DNA of 64,000 nucleotides, from positions 6,311,471 to 6,375,470 of the forward strand of contig NW_020313168.1 in assembly GCF_003265705.1 (NCBI RefSeq), in the 5' to 3' direction. The position numbers and the translations under genes are program-made. Within the stretch, counting starts at the first letter, position 1. Every line of letters begins with the position of its first letter. Shown here piece after piece: positions 43,701 to 60,480 of this stretch. The DNA comes from Callorhinus ursinus. Lineage: Eukaryota > Chordata > Mammalia > Carnivora > Otariidae. Under the pieces are notes generated by a model. It was not told the DNA's origin. It did no database searches and saw nothing but the letters and a program-made list of their open reading frames with translations.

Positions 43701-46700
43701 TTGTTAGGATGGAATCACTGTCTGCCATATTCACCACCATGTCCCGAAATGCCTACGCAGGGCCCGGCGCGTGTTCATTCCACAAGTATTTACTGAGCAC
43801 CTGCTATGTGCCAGAGGCTGGGACACATCAGGAAACAGCCAGTGCTCAGTAAACAAAAATCGGAACTGCAGATTCTGACCACTTCATCCCATTCTGTTCC
43901 TGCAGGCAGACATTTCCAATCCTTCCCAACCAGTAACCACCCCTGGCTTCCCGAGACAGACAAAGTTCCTGATAGATGGTGCCCCTCTTGGGAACCCCGA
44001 GAGTTCACGCTTCCTCACAGCTCTCCCCGGCATCTGACTCAGTCCAGAATGTGAACTGCTTTGGCCAGGTGTCTCCTGTGACCCCGCCCCCATCATTTTG
44101 GATTGTAACACACCTATAGGAATTTTGTCCTGTGTCCAGAGTGCGCTTTATAGAATGCCTTGGATCTTGGCAAACATCTCTTTGGATCCCCAGAACTATT
44201 CCCACTGGTTTTGCAGATGCAGAAACTGAGGCTCACTGAGGTAAAGTGGCTTGCAATGGCAGATCTATTGACCTGGCTCGCAACCCCAGGGCAGGTACCT
44301 TCTTAGTACGCCTCTCGGCACCCCAGGGCCCCAGCATGTTAAGTTGGCCACCTCTCCAGGTTGTTTTTTTTGGTTTTGTTTTGTTTTAGAGAGAGAGAGA
44401 GAGAGAGAGCATGCGTGTGCGCAGGGGGAGGGGCAGAGGGAGAGGAAGAGAGAATCTTAAGCAGGCTCCACGTCCACCCAGCTCAGAGCCCAATGCACGG
44501 CTCAATCTCATGACCCTGAGATCATGACCTGAGCCAAAATCAAGAGTCCAACACTTAACCGACTGAACCACCCGGGCACCCCCTCCGGGTTGGTTTTAAC
44601 CATCCTCAGGAACCCTCTGTATGTGCAACGTGGCCCTTTATCAGTCCTGCTGGGCTGGGGTCTCCTGCTCCATGCTTTCTGTTCCTGGACCCTTCCATAC
44701 TGGGAGTGTGTGTGTCTTCAGGCAAAATTCAGATGGACTTAGTCATCTAATCTGGTCCTGGTTAGTTGGGGGGGCCCTACAGAAGTCCAGAGAACTAGGA
44801 CCAGGGGGCCTGTGGATCCTATTCTTCTTCAGTATAGGAGAGTGGTTCAGAGCAAAGACGGATCTCAACAGTAGTTGTCCCAATTTCAAGCTCTATTTAA
44901 CCTTTTATGCCTTAGTTTCTCATCTCGGGGCTCAATTGATTAAGCCTCTGACTCTTGATTTCGGATCAGATCATGATCTCAGGGTTGTGAGATCAAGCCC
45001 TGCGTCAGGCTCTGGGCTCAGTGAGGACTCTGCTTAAGATTCTCTTCCTCCCTCTGCGCCCCCTCCCCTCTCCTGCTCTCTCTCTCTTTCTCTAAAAAAA
45101 AAAAAAAAATAGTACCCATCTCATTGGGAAGTTGTGAGGGTTAAGTAAGGTAGAGTGTTTAGGACACTTAGCATAGCACCCGACACATGGAGCTCAGTAA
45201 AGTGTCAATATTGTCGTTGTGATGATTATTTCTACCTTCTCCTTGACAGACTCTGTCCCATGCTTCCCCCATTGAGCTATTCTGCCTCCCTTTTCTGCCC
45301 TTCACTTTGATCACCCTCACTCTTTCATTCTGGAGCGCAAATCCCTTCTTTGGTGGGTTGGAGACCTGAACAGTGAGGCCAAGGCTGCATCCTCCAGAAA
45401 GAGAAGATGCCCCTGACACCCTCCTTCTGGTGTCACCTACATCTATACTTCTTCAGAGGCAGAGCCTGGGGCAGGAGGAGGCTCTCCTCTCTCGTGAGGG
45501 GAAGGGAGACAAGCACCCCACCCAGGCTAAGGCCTGGAAGTCCCTGGCCCAGGTTTAATCTGGAGTGGACACTCACGGTCAGGAGTGAGGTGAAGGTGGC
45601 TAGCGTTGCCGTGGGAACTATCATAGGAGTGGGTCTGGTGCACGGACTCGTCCACTACGGCTGCCATCCAGATGGCCAGGTTGGTGGTGAGGGTGAACAT
45701 GAGACCACACCTGTTGGGGGAGGGGGAGCAAAGAGGCCAGTGAGATGCTGGCCCATCGTGGGTCCCTGGGGAGATGGAAAGCTGGGGAGCTATGCTGGGA
45801 GATGATGTTGGGAAGCAAGAAAACAGTCAGGCCCCTGTGTGAATAGAGAGGCTGAGTTTGGAAAGAACACTTAGTCTGGCCAGGATGCCACCCAAGAGAG
45901 GGCCAGGGGGTGTCCAGGGGCTCAGACCACTGCTGCTCCCTCTCCTAGAGGAAAGCACATTTAGTGCACTATATAACCCATGCACCAAAACACACAGGTA
46001 TGAGTTGTAGGCACACACATACACACAACCCAGCACAGAGTGGTGGATCAGGCTAACAGAGCAAAGGGGCCTTGGCTGAAACCCCACACAGGGTGCAGAA
46101 AGAGGACCCAGGCCCCAGGTTGGAAAGCTCATCCCCAGCGGGGCATGGATGTTGAGCTGTGGAGCCAGCACTCACCGGGTCAGATCCAGATGGACGTGAA
46201 TGCAGTCTTTAGAGGAGACCCAGAGAAAGTAAGTCTGTGTTGGGAGAGAGTGGGGGAGGTCATTCACTCTGCAGACAGACTAAACTCTGGAGTGCCTATG
46301 TCCAAACCCAGCAGTATGTTCCCTCCACCTCAAGAGCCCCCATACTAACCTACCAAGTTTATTTTAGCTTTACAAAATGAGTCAGGAGCTTTCTCTCTTT
46401 CTCTGGAACAATTTGTATAAAAGAGTTCTCTGTTCTTTCAGAGTTTGCAAAATGTTACCTGTAAACTCTTGGTGTTTTGTTTTGTCTTCAGGTAGAGTTT
46501 TTACTGTCTAGTTACTTTTTCCTGGGAGCGAGGCCAGCCTGAGGCTGGGTCTTGTCCAAAGTAGAGAGAATCTCTGGTGCCTTCTCGCCTTCCTTTGGCA
46601 ACATCCCCTGCCCCAACCCCATCCTTTCTTGTCCTGCAATCCTCCCTGGTTGCCAACAAATCCTTGTCGGGGTATTTGTTGATGTTGGTGTCTGTATTTT

Positions 46701-48648
46701 CATTTTACCTGAGTATTCTTCAAATCCACAAACTGAAAAAGGGTAAAACTATTATAGGTACTGAAGTCATAAATGTGTTGAATTGTGGAAATCTGCACAG
46801 CAGGGGTGATGTTTCAGGAGAGGGAACCCTACATGTAGTCATTCTGGTCATGGTGCAGGGATGAGATCTGTTGTGGTCCCATGTAAGACAAGTCCTGCCT
46901 CAGCTCAATCAGAAGATCTTTCAGCATTTTATGTATGCAACAAATAAAACTATATATACTTGAACTTGTTTGAAAAATCCCAGGTACAGGATACCTATTT
47001 CCTGAACAAATATAGAACATATGGGCTGTAGCTGAGGCCAAACCGGCCATGCCCACAGCAGGACCCTGGGCTGAGATTGGTGCCCTCTATAGGCACCTAG
47101 GGAGGGCGAGCCAGGTTCTAGGAAACATGGCAGCTGTCACAACTCAGACATCTTAGATGTTAATACTGGCACTGCTTGCGTTGAAATGAAATCACAGGGC
47201 ACCTAAGTAGGAGCTCACATTTGGATATTACTTCATTATCAAGTGCTTCCAGGTGTATGGACTCATGTGAGCCACGCTACAGTCCTATCCCCACCTTACT
47301 TGATTGCTCAGGGTAGAAGAGTAGGGATCTCCTGACCTCATGCCAGGTGTTGGCTTCTTTCCACCACAGTCAAGAACACTCCTCCCACCCACCTGGACGA
47401 TGACAAACACAGCCTGGGTGAGAGGGTGCAGGATCTTGATGGCTGACTGGCACTCAAAGAAACTGGAGTAGTAGCCAGTCTTGAAGACATCCATGACAAG
47501 AGTGCAGATCCCAAACAGCACCAGCCCACCTGGGAATGAGGGGTGGGGGATGGGTCAGAGAGGATGGTTTATAGATCTGAGGATGGTTTATAGATCTGAG
47601 GATGGATGGCTAGATGGGTGTTTGGTTGGATGGTTGGGTGGATGGATGAAGAGATGAATAGGGTAGGTGAGAGGATCAATGGACAGATGAATGGGGTGGG
47701 TGAGAGGATGGATAAATGGCTGGCTGGCTGGTTGTAAGGATGGATGGATGGATGGATGGACGGACGGATGGACGGATGGATGGATGGACGGATGGATGGA
47801 CGGACGGATGGACGGATGGATGGATGGATGGACGGATGGACGGACGGATGGATGGATGGATAGATTGATGGATGGATGGATAGGTGGGTGGGTGAATGGA
47901 TGGATTGAAAGATGAATGGGTGGATGGAGGATGAGTATAGGATTGAGTGGGTGGATGGATGGATGGATATCCTATTGAGCTCCTATCTCTTTGGGGCTGC
48001 ATGGATTGGGGGAAGAATGGCCCTAGGTGGGCTCTTTCAGTTGCAGCTGTCATCTGTTCTCTGCTCTCCATCAAAGGGCTCTCCCATGACCACTCCTTTT
48101 CAATCTTTAGGAAGAGCCAAGAAGTTCCCCTCCATCCCTCACTTCATTCTTCTTCCAAGACTATTTCCCTTCCTCTTCTCTTTCAACCGCAGCCCATCTC
48201 ATCTTCAGCCACATCTGGCCCCCCAGGAATTTCTCAGCCCCCTACCTTGACACGCACTCCAGAATTCCTCTGAGAGTCCCAGGCTCTGGCTCCTCTCCTG
48301 CCCCCTCCCCACCCCCCCACCTCCCCTGGCACCTCGGAGCCAGATGGGGCCGGCGTGCGCGTCCTGATAGGGGACGGCGTCGGGGCAGCGCACGGTCCGG
48401 AGGAGGTAGAAGAGGATCCAGAGGGAGGCGAGCAGCATCATGGTAGTGAGCAGCGCGAACACGTCGGTGTCATACACCGCTACCTTGTTGAAGGCGCCGC
48501 CACTGATGAGCGTGCAGGCGAGAAGCAGTACGTTCACGGCCAGCAGCACGGACAGCAGACGGCCGCCCTTCTTCCACACCTCGCGGGAGCCTGCCCGCGG
48601 CGCCGCTGGCGGGCTCTCTTTGGGGCCCGGGGCCGACTCCTCGGACAT
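40740..48648 (-). CDS. OTOP2: OTOP2, otopetrin-2 proton channel (6 coding exons, 567 aa)
   Basis: OTOP2 is a proton-selective channel of the otopetrin family, known from intestinal and other epithelia. Coding exons in transcript order: 48648-48333, 47529-47393, 46234-46176, 45710-45577, 43621-42735, 40910-40740. GT-AG junctions and phases agree, giving 567 aa (human about 562). The protein starts MSEESAPG. The segment [19 protein letters not shown] is the first membrane helix, and HAGPIWLRG closes the first coding exon. The C-terminus is the otopetrin block LWIMPAFG to LLEVYVLS. Between helices 6 and 7 lies a HGHGHGHGH run. An NAS sequon occurs in exon 5 coding. Acceptor choice at the exon 5/6 junction is a tandem CAGCAG, so a 568-aa form is also possible. 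A noncoding first exon lies at about 49010-48951. Confidence 0.95.
41865..42175 (+). repeat. Degenerate tandem array, period about 35 bp, in OTOP2 intron 6
   Basis: Successive segments of about 35 bp share a loose pattern: CTATTGGGTTGTAGCCACATGAGGGG, TTACTGGGGTGTGTGTCTTCATGGGG, TTATTTGGGATGTACTCACATGGG and CTACATTGGGATAGACCCACATTAAGGG. Units are diverged and some are interrupted. Confidence 0.5.
42736..43620 (-). CDS. OTOP2: OTOP2 large channel exon, with NAGNAG acceptor and HGHGHGHGH run
   Basis: This exon carries helices 5 to 11 of the channel. The run HGHGHGHGH is at 43448-43422 in the loop after [11 protein letters not shown]. Conserved text includes [20 protein letters not shown] and [19 protein letters not shown]. 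The acceptor side reads CCCCACAGCAG|AGCGAG, offering two AG choices three bases apart. The donor is ATT|GTAAGT. Confidence 0.92.
44362..44583 (-). mobile_element. Carnivore SINE in OTOP2 intron
   Basis: - strand copy with a (GA)n stretch and head side CGACTGAACCACCCGGGCACCCC. Imperfect target duplication CTCCAGGTTGTTTT (about 44353) and CTCCGGGTTGGTTTT (about 44583). Confidence 0.85.
44936..45110 (+). mobile_element. Diverged carnivore SINE inserted in a MIR
   Basis: GGCTCAATTGATTAAGCCTCTGAC head region, CAGATCATGATCTCAGGG, a CT-rich run and an A16 tail. It separates two MIR-like halves (about 44830-44930 and 45112-45215). Confidence 0.75.
47590..47975 (+). repeat. (GGAT/GGAC)n tandem repeat in OTOP2 intron 2
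   Basis: Long tetranucleotide array, purest between 47739 and 47875 where GGAT and GGAC units mix, with diverged GGATGGTT/GGTGGGT edges. It creates artificial open frames on both strands, so those are not genes. Confidence 0.95.
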
Positions 48649-48950
48649 GGCAGGGGTGACTGGGGGAGGTTGGACGGGTCACTGTGGAGGAGAAGCGGAC
48701 AGGACCCTAGGTCAACCCCGAGGGCTCTCCTTCCCCCATCTTATCCCTGGATTTAGGAAATGAGAAGTTCCTCACCCAGAGGGTGGGGGCTGCGGGTGGT
48801 GGAGGAAGCGCTGGCGAAAGGGAAAAGAAAAGCCGACACTTCGGGTCCCTCGATCAACGACTGAGGGAAGAAGAAGCGGCGGTAGCCCCGTCGGACCCCG
48901 TCTAACGTCCCCACTTCCCAGTCCGTCGACCGTCTGATCCGGGCACCCAC

Positions 48951-49010
48951 CTGGCTGGGCCGGGAGCCCGCGTTGAGCTGGGGGTCAGGGGACGGCGAGC
49001 GTCTCCTCTC
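48951..49010 (-). other. OTOP2: OTOP2 noncoding exon 1
   Basis: On the - strand an exon-like segment ends CCCAGCCAG|GTGGGT at 48951, a good donor. It starts about 25-30 nt downstream of a TATAAAG box. The matching acceptor (TCCTCCACAG) places exon 2 at 48681, leaving 33 nt of 5' UTR before the ATG at 48648. The start position is inferred from TATA spacing. Confidence 0.6.
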
Positions 49011-49033
49011 TCCCACACCGGGCTGGACGGGCA

Positions 49034-49039
49034 CTTTAT

Positions 49040-49040
<1 letters not shown>
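49034..49040 (-). promoter_or_regulatory. OTOP2: OTOP2 TATA box
   Basis: TATAAAG on the - strand, 25-30 nt before the inferred OTOP2 exon 1. A TATA-driven focused promoter fits a tissue-restricted gene. Further upstream (about 49155-49185) is an AT-rich patch containing CTTATC (GATA-like on the opposite strand). Confidence 0.6.
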
Positions 49041-54696
<5,656 letters not shown>

Positions 54697-54700
<4 letters not shown>

Positions 54701-56520
54701 CAGAGCGCTCCTCTCTCCAGACCAAAATGAATTGCAAGTTGCCACAACCCACCGTGGGGCCATGAGGTCCTCACAGTCGCCAGCCCTGAAGCCCCCCCCC
54801 CGCCCCTCCCCGGGAGCAAAGACCATGTGGGTCATCTTTGAAAGCCTGTCCACACTCCACAGCAGAGGTGTAGCCTGGAGGTACCAGCAAGGGGTCCTGG
54901 AGCCCTTGAGCCACATCCATCTGAATGGCCCCCAAGGACTTGTGGATTCGTGGGAAGCCAGCCCCAGAGGAAGGGCAGGGGACCCCTGGGGCCCCAGGGA
55001 ATAGATGACAGGCTCATTAGAGCTGAATGGGAGCGCGAGGGGCGGGCATGGCCAGTCCCCGGGGCCACTATCTCTCCCCACCCCTCCTCCGAGGGTCCTG
55101 CTGTTGTGCTCAGGCTGGAGACTTGCTCACTTCCTACATTTTTGTGAAGGGAAGAGTTTGGGCTGCCTCCCCTCCCCCCATACACCCTAGAGAGGAGGTT
55201 TCTGGCTAGACTCTTCAGCCAAATGTCCTGACTTTAATCCCCACCCTGTCCCAAGCACAGCCAGCCCCCTTCTCCTTCACCTACTGGCCATGCTGGGGAG
55301 GTGGAGTGCCAGGCTGGGGTGGGGGGCGGTGATGACTGGCACCCTTACCAGCTCACCTTGTGGTGGGGCCCAGCCTGATTCTGCCCTCTTCACAATGCCC
55401 TCCTCCACCCTGCCTCCAGCCCGGTCCCTCCAGGTACCCCAGAGGGTCAGGGCAATAGATGCAAGGTGCTAGAGCAATGAGCTGCAGTATTATGGCCCCT
55501 TGGCCTGGTGGGCATGCTCTGGGCTGGAGAAAGGCAGCGGCCAACTGCCTCAGCATCTCCCAGGCCAGAGACAGGCAGAGCCTGGGCATGGCCGGGGGGT
55601 CTAGCCTCTTTGTGGGCCAGTCGTGCGATATGGACAGTGGAAGAGCCTGAGGACGTGGATAATCTAAGCTGCTGACTGTCCCCGGGTCCCCAGGGCCCTG
55701 TGCATGTGTGTCGGTATTGAGGGCTGGTTGGTGGATTTGCCTCCAGGTGTGGAGGCGGCCGGGCAGCTGCACGGTTCTGCGGGGGTAGTGCACCAGCGAG
55801 AGCTCAGCACGCGTCCCTGCTCTGTGAGGGTGGTGAGCTCAGGGGAAAGGCCAGCCCCGGGGGGCCCTCAGACATGTGTCCTGAGGCATGTGTCCTCGGT
55901 TTTCCAATCAGCCTGAGGTCACGGCTGTGGGAGGGCTACTCAGGGGTGCTCTCACACGTGTGTGCATGTGCACCCCCACACATGTGTGCCCTTCCTGCTC
56001 TGTCAGCAGCGGACCCCTGTCCCTGACCCTCAGCTTGGGAAGCGGCTCCCACCGGGAGCACTCCCACAGCCCCCATCTCTTTCCTGGGCCCCCTTGGCTG
56101 GGTCAGGGGACTAGAGAGTCCCCAGAAAATGCCACAGGCCTCCCTCTGGGGCGTCTGTGTCTGTGCCCAGAGTGGGGGCCGTGGTGGAGGTGGTTTCTGT
56201 TCCCACGTGCGGGCTTGGCCGCCTGCCACTGCCACCCTGAGCCCACCCCAGTCATTTTCCCTGTTCTCTGGGCCTGGGCCTGGGGCCACCCCCAAGTGCC
56301 GACTCGACTTTCTCAGAGCCCCAGGTGCTGCCCTTTCTCTTCTGTCCCCTGTCTGTGTCCTGCCTCAGGCTCCTCCCGGTTCTCCCGGTGCGGGGTGGGG
56401 CAGCCTCTGGGGTTCCCACTGCCCTACAAAGTACCCCTCCCGCAGGCTCATTATAACTTTTGTAGAGAATGTTCTGTATCATTGTCACACCTGTGTCTCA
56501 TTCTTTAATCACCTGGGGGT
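54697..56520 (+). other. USH1G: USH1G last exon, mostly 3' UTR
   Basis: The acceptor is a pyrimidine tract ending CTCTACAG at 54696. The exon begins ATAACAG, so TT from exon 2 plus A makes Leu and TAA is the stop. The 3' UTR end is uncertain: no AATAAA occurs between 54.7 and 57 kb. The AT-richer stretch 56450-56515 (TTATAACTTTTGTAGAGAATG...) is the best candidate end by composition and by the roughly 2 kb 3' UTR expected from human. Confidence 0.6.
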
Positions 56521-57818
56521 GGGAGAGGGAGAAGGTCTTTTTGTACCTAAGAGGGCTTGGTCCTCATGGACCCCCTGGAGGAGATCGAGGGAGGGATGGT
56601 TGGGCATGCCCCCCTCACGCAGCCCTGCAGGGCCTTCCCTCATCCCTGGGCCTTCACCCTGCTCTTTCTCGGCCCAGAATTTGGAGCTGATGGAGAGGGA
56701 GCGTTCAGAAGAACCGGGACAGGAGAGCCAGAAGCTGAGTGAGGAGGATCTGGGCTCCAACCCTTTTCCCAGGTCCTGCAGCTGCTGAGGGCAGGAGGAC
56801 ACTTTCTCCCTTCCCACCGGGGCCTGCCTGGCCTTCTCCAGACATGGGCAGAAACTGTACCCAAGGAGGCTGCCACCCACCTCCCAGGCCCCATGAGCCC
56901 TCATCTCAAGGCCCCCGCCCATCCTGGGAGGCCACCAGTGTGGTCCCCATTTCCCCTCACCACCCCAGGCAGCTCTTGGGGCAGCCCTATTTAGAACCCT
57001 CCTTTCTCCCCGGGAGGTAAGGCTTCCCCTTGAGCTGGAGGACAATGGTCTCTGTTTGCTCAACCAAGGGCCCCCTGAGTCATTTTATTTCATTCCCTAA
57101 GGATGCTGGGTCAAGTGCTTCTGCTAAAGGGAGTTCGAGACCCCTCCCTCCCTCCAGCATCAATCAGAAAGGTCCAGGGGATGTCCCAGCAGAAAGGTTG
57201 CTTAGCAACCCTCTGGGGTTCTAGGTCATCTCCCTCCACTTTACAGATGGGAAAACTGAGACCTACCGCGGGAAGATCCGGACCCAGAACACAGGCCTCC
57301 TGACTGCTGGTACACTTTCCTCACCCCCAGGCTGAGAAGGGGGCAGAATTCTGTCCTCGGACGCTCGACGGGGTTGTCCACCCTGCGACCCCTACTGGCC
57401 ATTCTGGTCACTGCACCTACCTCAGGAAAGACCCACCAGTCCTGGCGCCGCGGTTCCAGGGGAAGGACATGAGGGTGAGGACCCAATAACAAGACAGCGG
57501 ATAGGAGGAGCTTCAGCGTAGAGGCAGAGACTAATCGGAAGCACTGGGGGCTGGGTTCTCCAGGGGTCAGTGTGGCCGGAGGGTGGAAGCCTGGGGCACA
57601 GGAGCAGGTGCAGCTGCAGGAAGTCTGAGGGGACTTTAAACACAGTGAAGGGAAGAATTTTACATGGTAGGGATTCAGCCTTCTCGACCCATTTCCCTTA
57701 AAATTGTGACTGAGCTTAGGGCAATTCTAAAGGTTTAGAGTGATCAATGGCTCTTCACCTTTAGGGATTAGAATCTGTAATAACATGGACACTTCCCCTG
57801 GAAAAATGCACATCAGAC

Positions 57819-57847
57819 ACACGCGCGCGCGCGCACACACACACACA
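57819..57847 (+). repeat. (CG/CA)n alternating purine-pyrimidine repeat
   Basis: CACACGCGCGCGCGCACACACACACAC-type run, a possible Z-DNA-forming tract. Confidence 0.9.
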
Positions 57848-58244
57848 ATTCTGCTCCTCGTTCCAGGCAGCTCCTGGGACTCCGAGGGGTCCAGGGATCC
57901 CATGTTAAGAAGCCTTAGTTCGACTGCTCTGAAGTTACGTCATAAATGGGATTACGAATTTGATGGAGACGGGGATGTCAGAATGAATCAGAGGCAAGAA
58001 GGGCCTCCGGGTATGTGGTGCAACCTCATCGTACAGACGAGGTAACTGAGGCCCAGAGGACAGGGGCTGGCAGGAGATAGCAGAGCAGCCAAATGGGCAA
58101 AGTGGCACTCGGTCTCATGATGCCTTCCATGTTGACCAGTCCCGGGCATCGTGACAGCCCTGTGCTCCCAGGGCATGCCTGTGGGCATGAGCTTCTCTGA
58201 GATAAGCCTGGGTTGTACGGGAGGTGGCGGGACTCAGGAGACAG

Positions 58245-58485
58245 CCAGCCAGATCCGGGCAGCAAAACTGGCTCTGGATCCTTTCCAGCTGTGCAGCCTT
58301 GGGTAAGTTACCCAGCCTCTCTGAGTCCGTTTCCTCAAATAAAATGGGTGATTTTAACTCCCTATGATAAGCGTGTTAACCCCGTGGATCATCAGGAGGT
58401 GAAATGATCATGGAATGATAATGCATGATAAGGCACTTAGCAAACTGCCTGATACTCAGTATATATCAGTTAGTAATGATCACGG
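58245..58485 (+). repeat. MIR SINE fragment downstream of USH1G
   Basis: GCTGTGCAGCCTTGGGTAAGTTACCC ... GTTTCCTCAAATAAAATGG ... TAAGGCACTTAGCAAACTGCCTGATACTCAGTA. Confidence 0.65.
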
Positions 58486-59039
58486 TTGTTGGCAGCCTTA
58501 GGCCCGTGAGGTATTCACCGCATTTGCGGCTCCGCCCACCCAGTAGGTGAAACCTAGGTCCTTCCATGGAGCAGTTCTACTTTTCTGACCCCCATATGTC
58601 AACCCCACCAATCACACTAGCTCCTGGAGACAGCACTTGAAGGCATCCCCATCTCGCCAGCTGGAGGCATTGATGAGCCAGCCACTGGCTAAGGAATGGT
58701 CAGCTAGCCAAGGATGGGCCACGCCACTGTCCAGTGGGGGGGCCTCCAGGGAATCCTGGGGTACCCAAGGAGCTGGGCATCTTTCCTGGAAGGGGGAATC
58801 ACAGGCCAACTGTCCTGGCCCCATTATGCTACTGTCTGAACAGTAGAGTTTATCAAAAATTCTCCCCTAATCCTGTGAGGTAAGCAGGTGAGGAGTTTTA
58901 GCCCCACTCCAAAGATGAAGAGATTGACCATCAGAGAGGTTTTGTGAAATTCCTTCGGTCCCAGTAAATTAAAGAAAGTTAATTCCTTAACTTGGGTCCC
59001 TTCGGCCACCCTGTCCCCAGAGGGAAGCTCTCATGTTTT

Positions 59040-59230
59040 TACTATAAATGTTGAGAGCTTGTAAGGTGCCAACACTTCATACACATCTAATCCTCACACT
59101 AAAGCCACAACCCTGTAAAACACGGACTATATTATGATTATTATCTCCATTTCACAGGTGGGAAAACAGGGTCAGAGCAGCGATGCAAATTGCCCAAGGT
59201 CACAGAGCTGAGGAGGTGGACAAACCAGGC
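59040..59230 (-). repeat. MIR SINE fragment, reverse orientation
   Basis: TCTCCATTTCACAGGTGGGAAAACAG ... CAAATTGCCCAAGGTCACAGAGC is the reverse complement of MIR core text. Confidence 0.65.
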
Positions 59231-59799
59231 CTCAAAGACAAATTTCCAGGTTGTCAAAGCCTGCATGCCTTACCATGGCATATTGGCTTCCCAAGTACTT
59301 GTACCCTCTGGTGGGGGTTGTCTTTGGTCTTGGGCCCCCTTGATCTGGGCATGCCTGGTCCTGGGCAGATGCCAGACTCAGCGTGGCCTGAGTGGGGGCA
59401 TGGCTGGCAACTTCAGTGGCCCAAGCACCTGGGCTGACCCACCTGCCTGGAGGGGCTGGGCTGAGAGAGGGCAGGTTGGTTTGTGGGGCCACAGGGCAAG
59501 ATACTGGGGGGCTGTTTGGGAGGGCAAAAGCCAGCCGAGATGGGAGCAAGCCTGCAGAAGCATTTAATAGTGACCAGAGAGTCTGCCTGTCTCCCTGTGT
59601 CTCTGTGTCTCTGCCCCATCTCTCCCTGTAACACTGGGGCTCCTGTTCCGTCTCTCCTCCTCTCTTTCTGTTGCCTCGTCTCTCTAGACCTCAGACTCTT
59701 CTGCTGTTGGTCACATAATAAGAAATATATATTTGGTAACTGCTCCCAGTTCCTGACACAGAGCTCCTGAGTCCCTTAGAAGTTCCTGGGTGATAAGAA

Positions 59800-60480
59800 C
59801 ATCTTTTGTTCAAACAAGGCGACTCTGGGTGGGCTCCCGGACAGCCTCAGTGTGGGGATTGGTCACCTGGGCTAGAAGCTTGGAGCTTTCAGTGCCCCGC
59901 ATCCTTTGGGAAGGTGGAGGGGCTGGAAATTGGGTTAATGATCGATCATGCCTTCATAATGAAGCCTCCATAAGCACCCCTACGTTGTGGGGTTCAGAGA
60001 GCTTCTGAGTTGATGGATGCATCCAGGCGGTGTCCCCTGACTCCACGGGACAGAAGCTCCTGCACTTGGGACCCTTCTGGACCCCGTGTATCTCCTCATC
60101 TGGCTGTTAATACGGAACCATCATAATATGCTTTACAATAAACCGGTAAATGTAAGTAAAGTGATTTTCTCAGCTCTGTGAGCTGTTCTAGCAAACTATC
60201 AAAGCTGAGGCAGCGGGTTCAGGGAACCCCCAAATTTTTGGTCAAGTTGGGCAGAAGTGCAGGTAGCCTGGGGACCCGAGGTGTCAGAAGGGAGGGTGTG
60301 TTTGTGGGACTGAGTCCGGGGACCTGTGGAGTCTGACACTCACCCTGTCGTCAGCTTGAGAACCGAATGAAATTACAGGACGGTTGGTGTGTCCACAGTT
60401 GGAGAATTGGTTGTTGCTGTGGGAAGAACCCCCATCTGGTGTCAGAAGTGTTGTGAGGAGAGGAACAGTTTTCCTTTAGC
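59800..60480 (+). mobile_element. Ancient LTR-like interspersed repeat
   Basis: Text such as CATAATGAAGCCTCCATAAGC, CTTTACAATAAACCGGTAAATG, TCTGTGAGCTGTTCTAGCAAA and CATCTGGTGTCAGAAGTGTTGTGAG is that of a common mammalian repeat with an internal poly(A) signal (60137-60142). I do not recall the family name with certainty and see no viral gene. Confidence 0.45.

Noticed and set aside
47676..48074. Open frames made of repeated IHPSIRPS / GWMDGWTD units
   Set aside because: They are direct translations of the GGAT/GGAC tetranucleotide array.
60137..60142. AATAAA as the USH1G poly(A) signal
   Set aside because: It is 5.4 kb from the stop and inside an ancient interspersed repeat.
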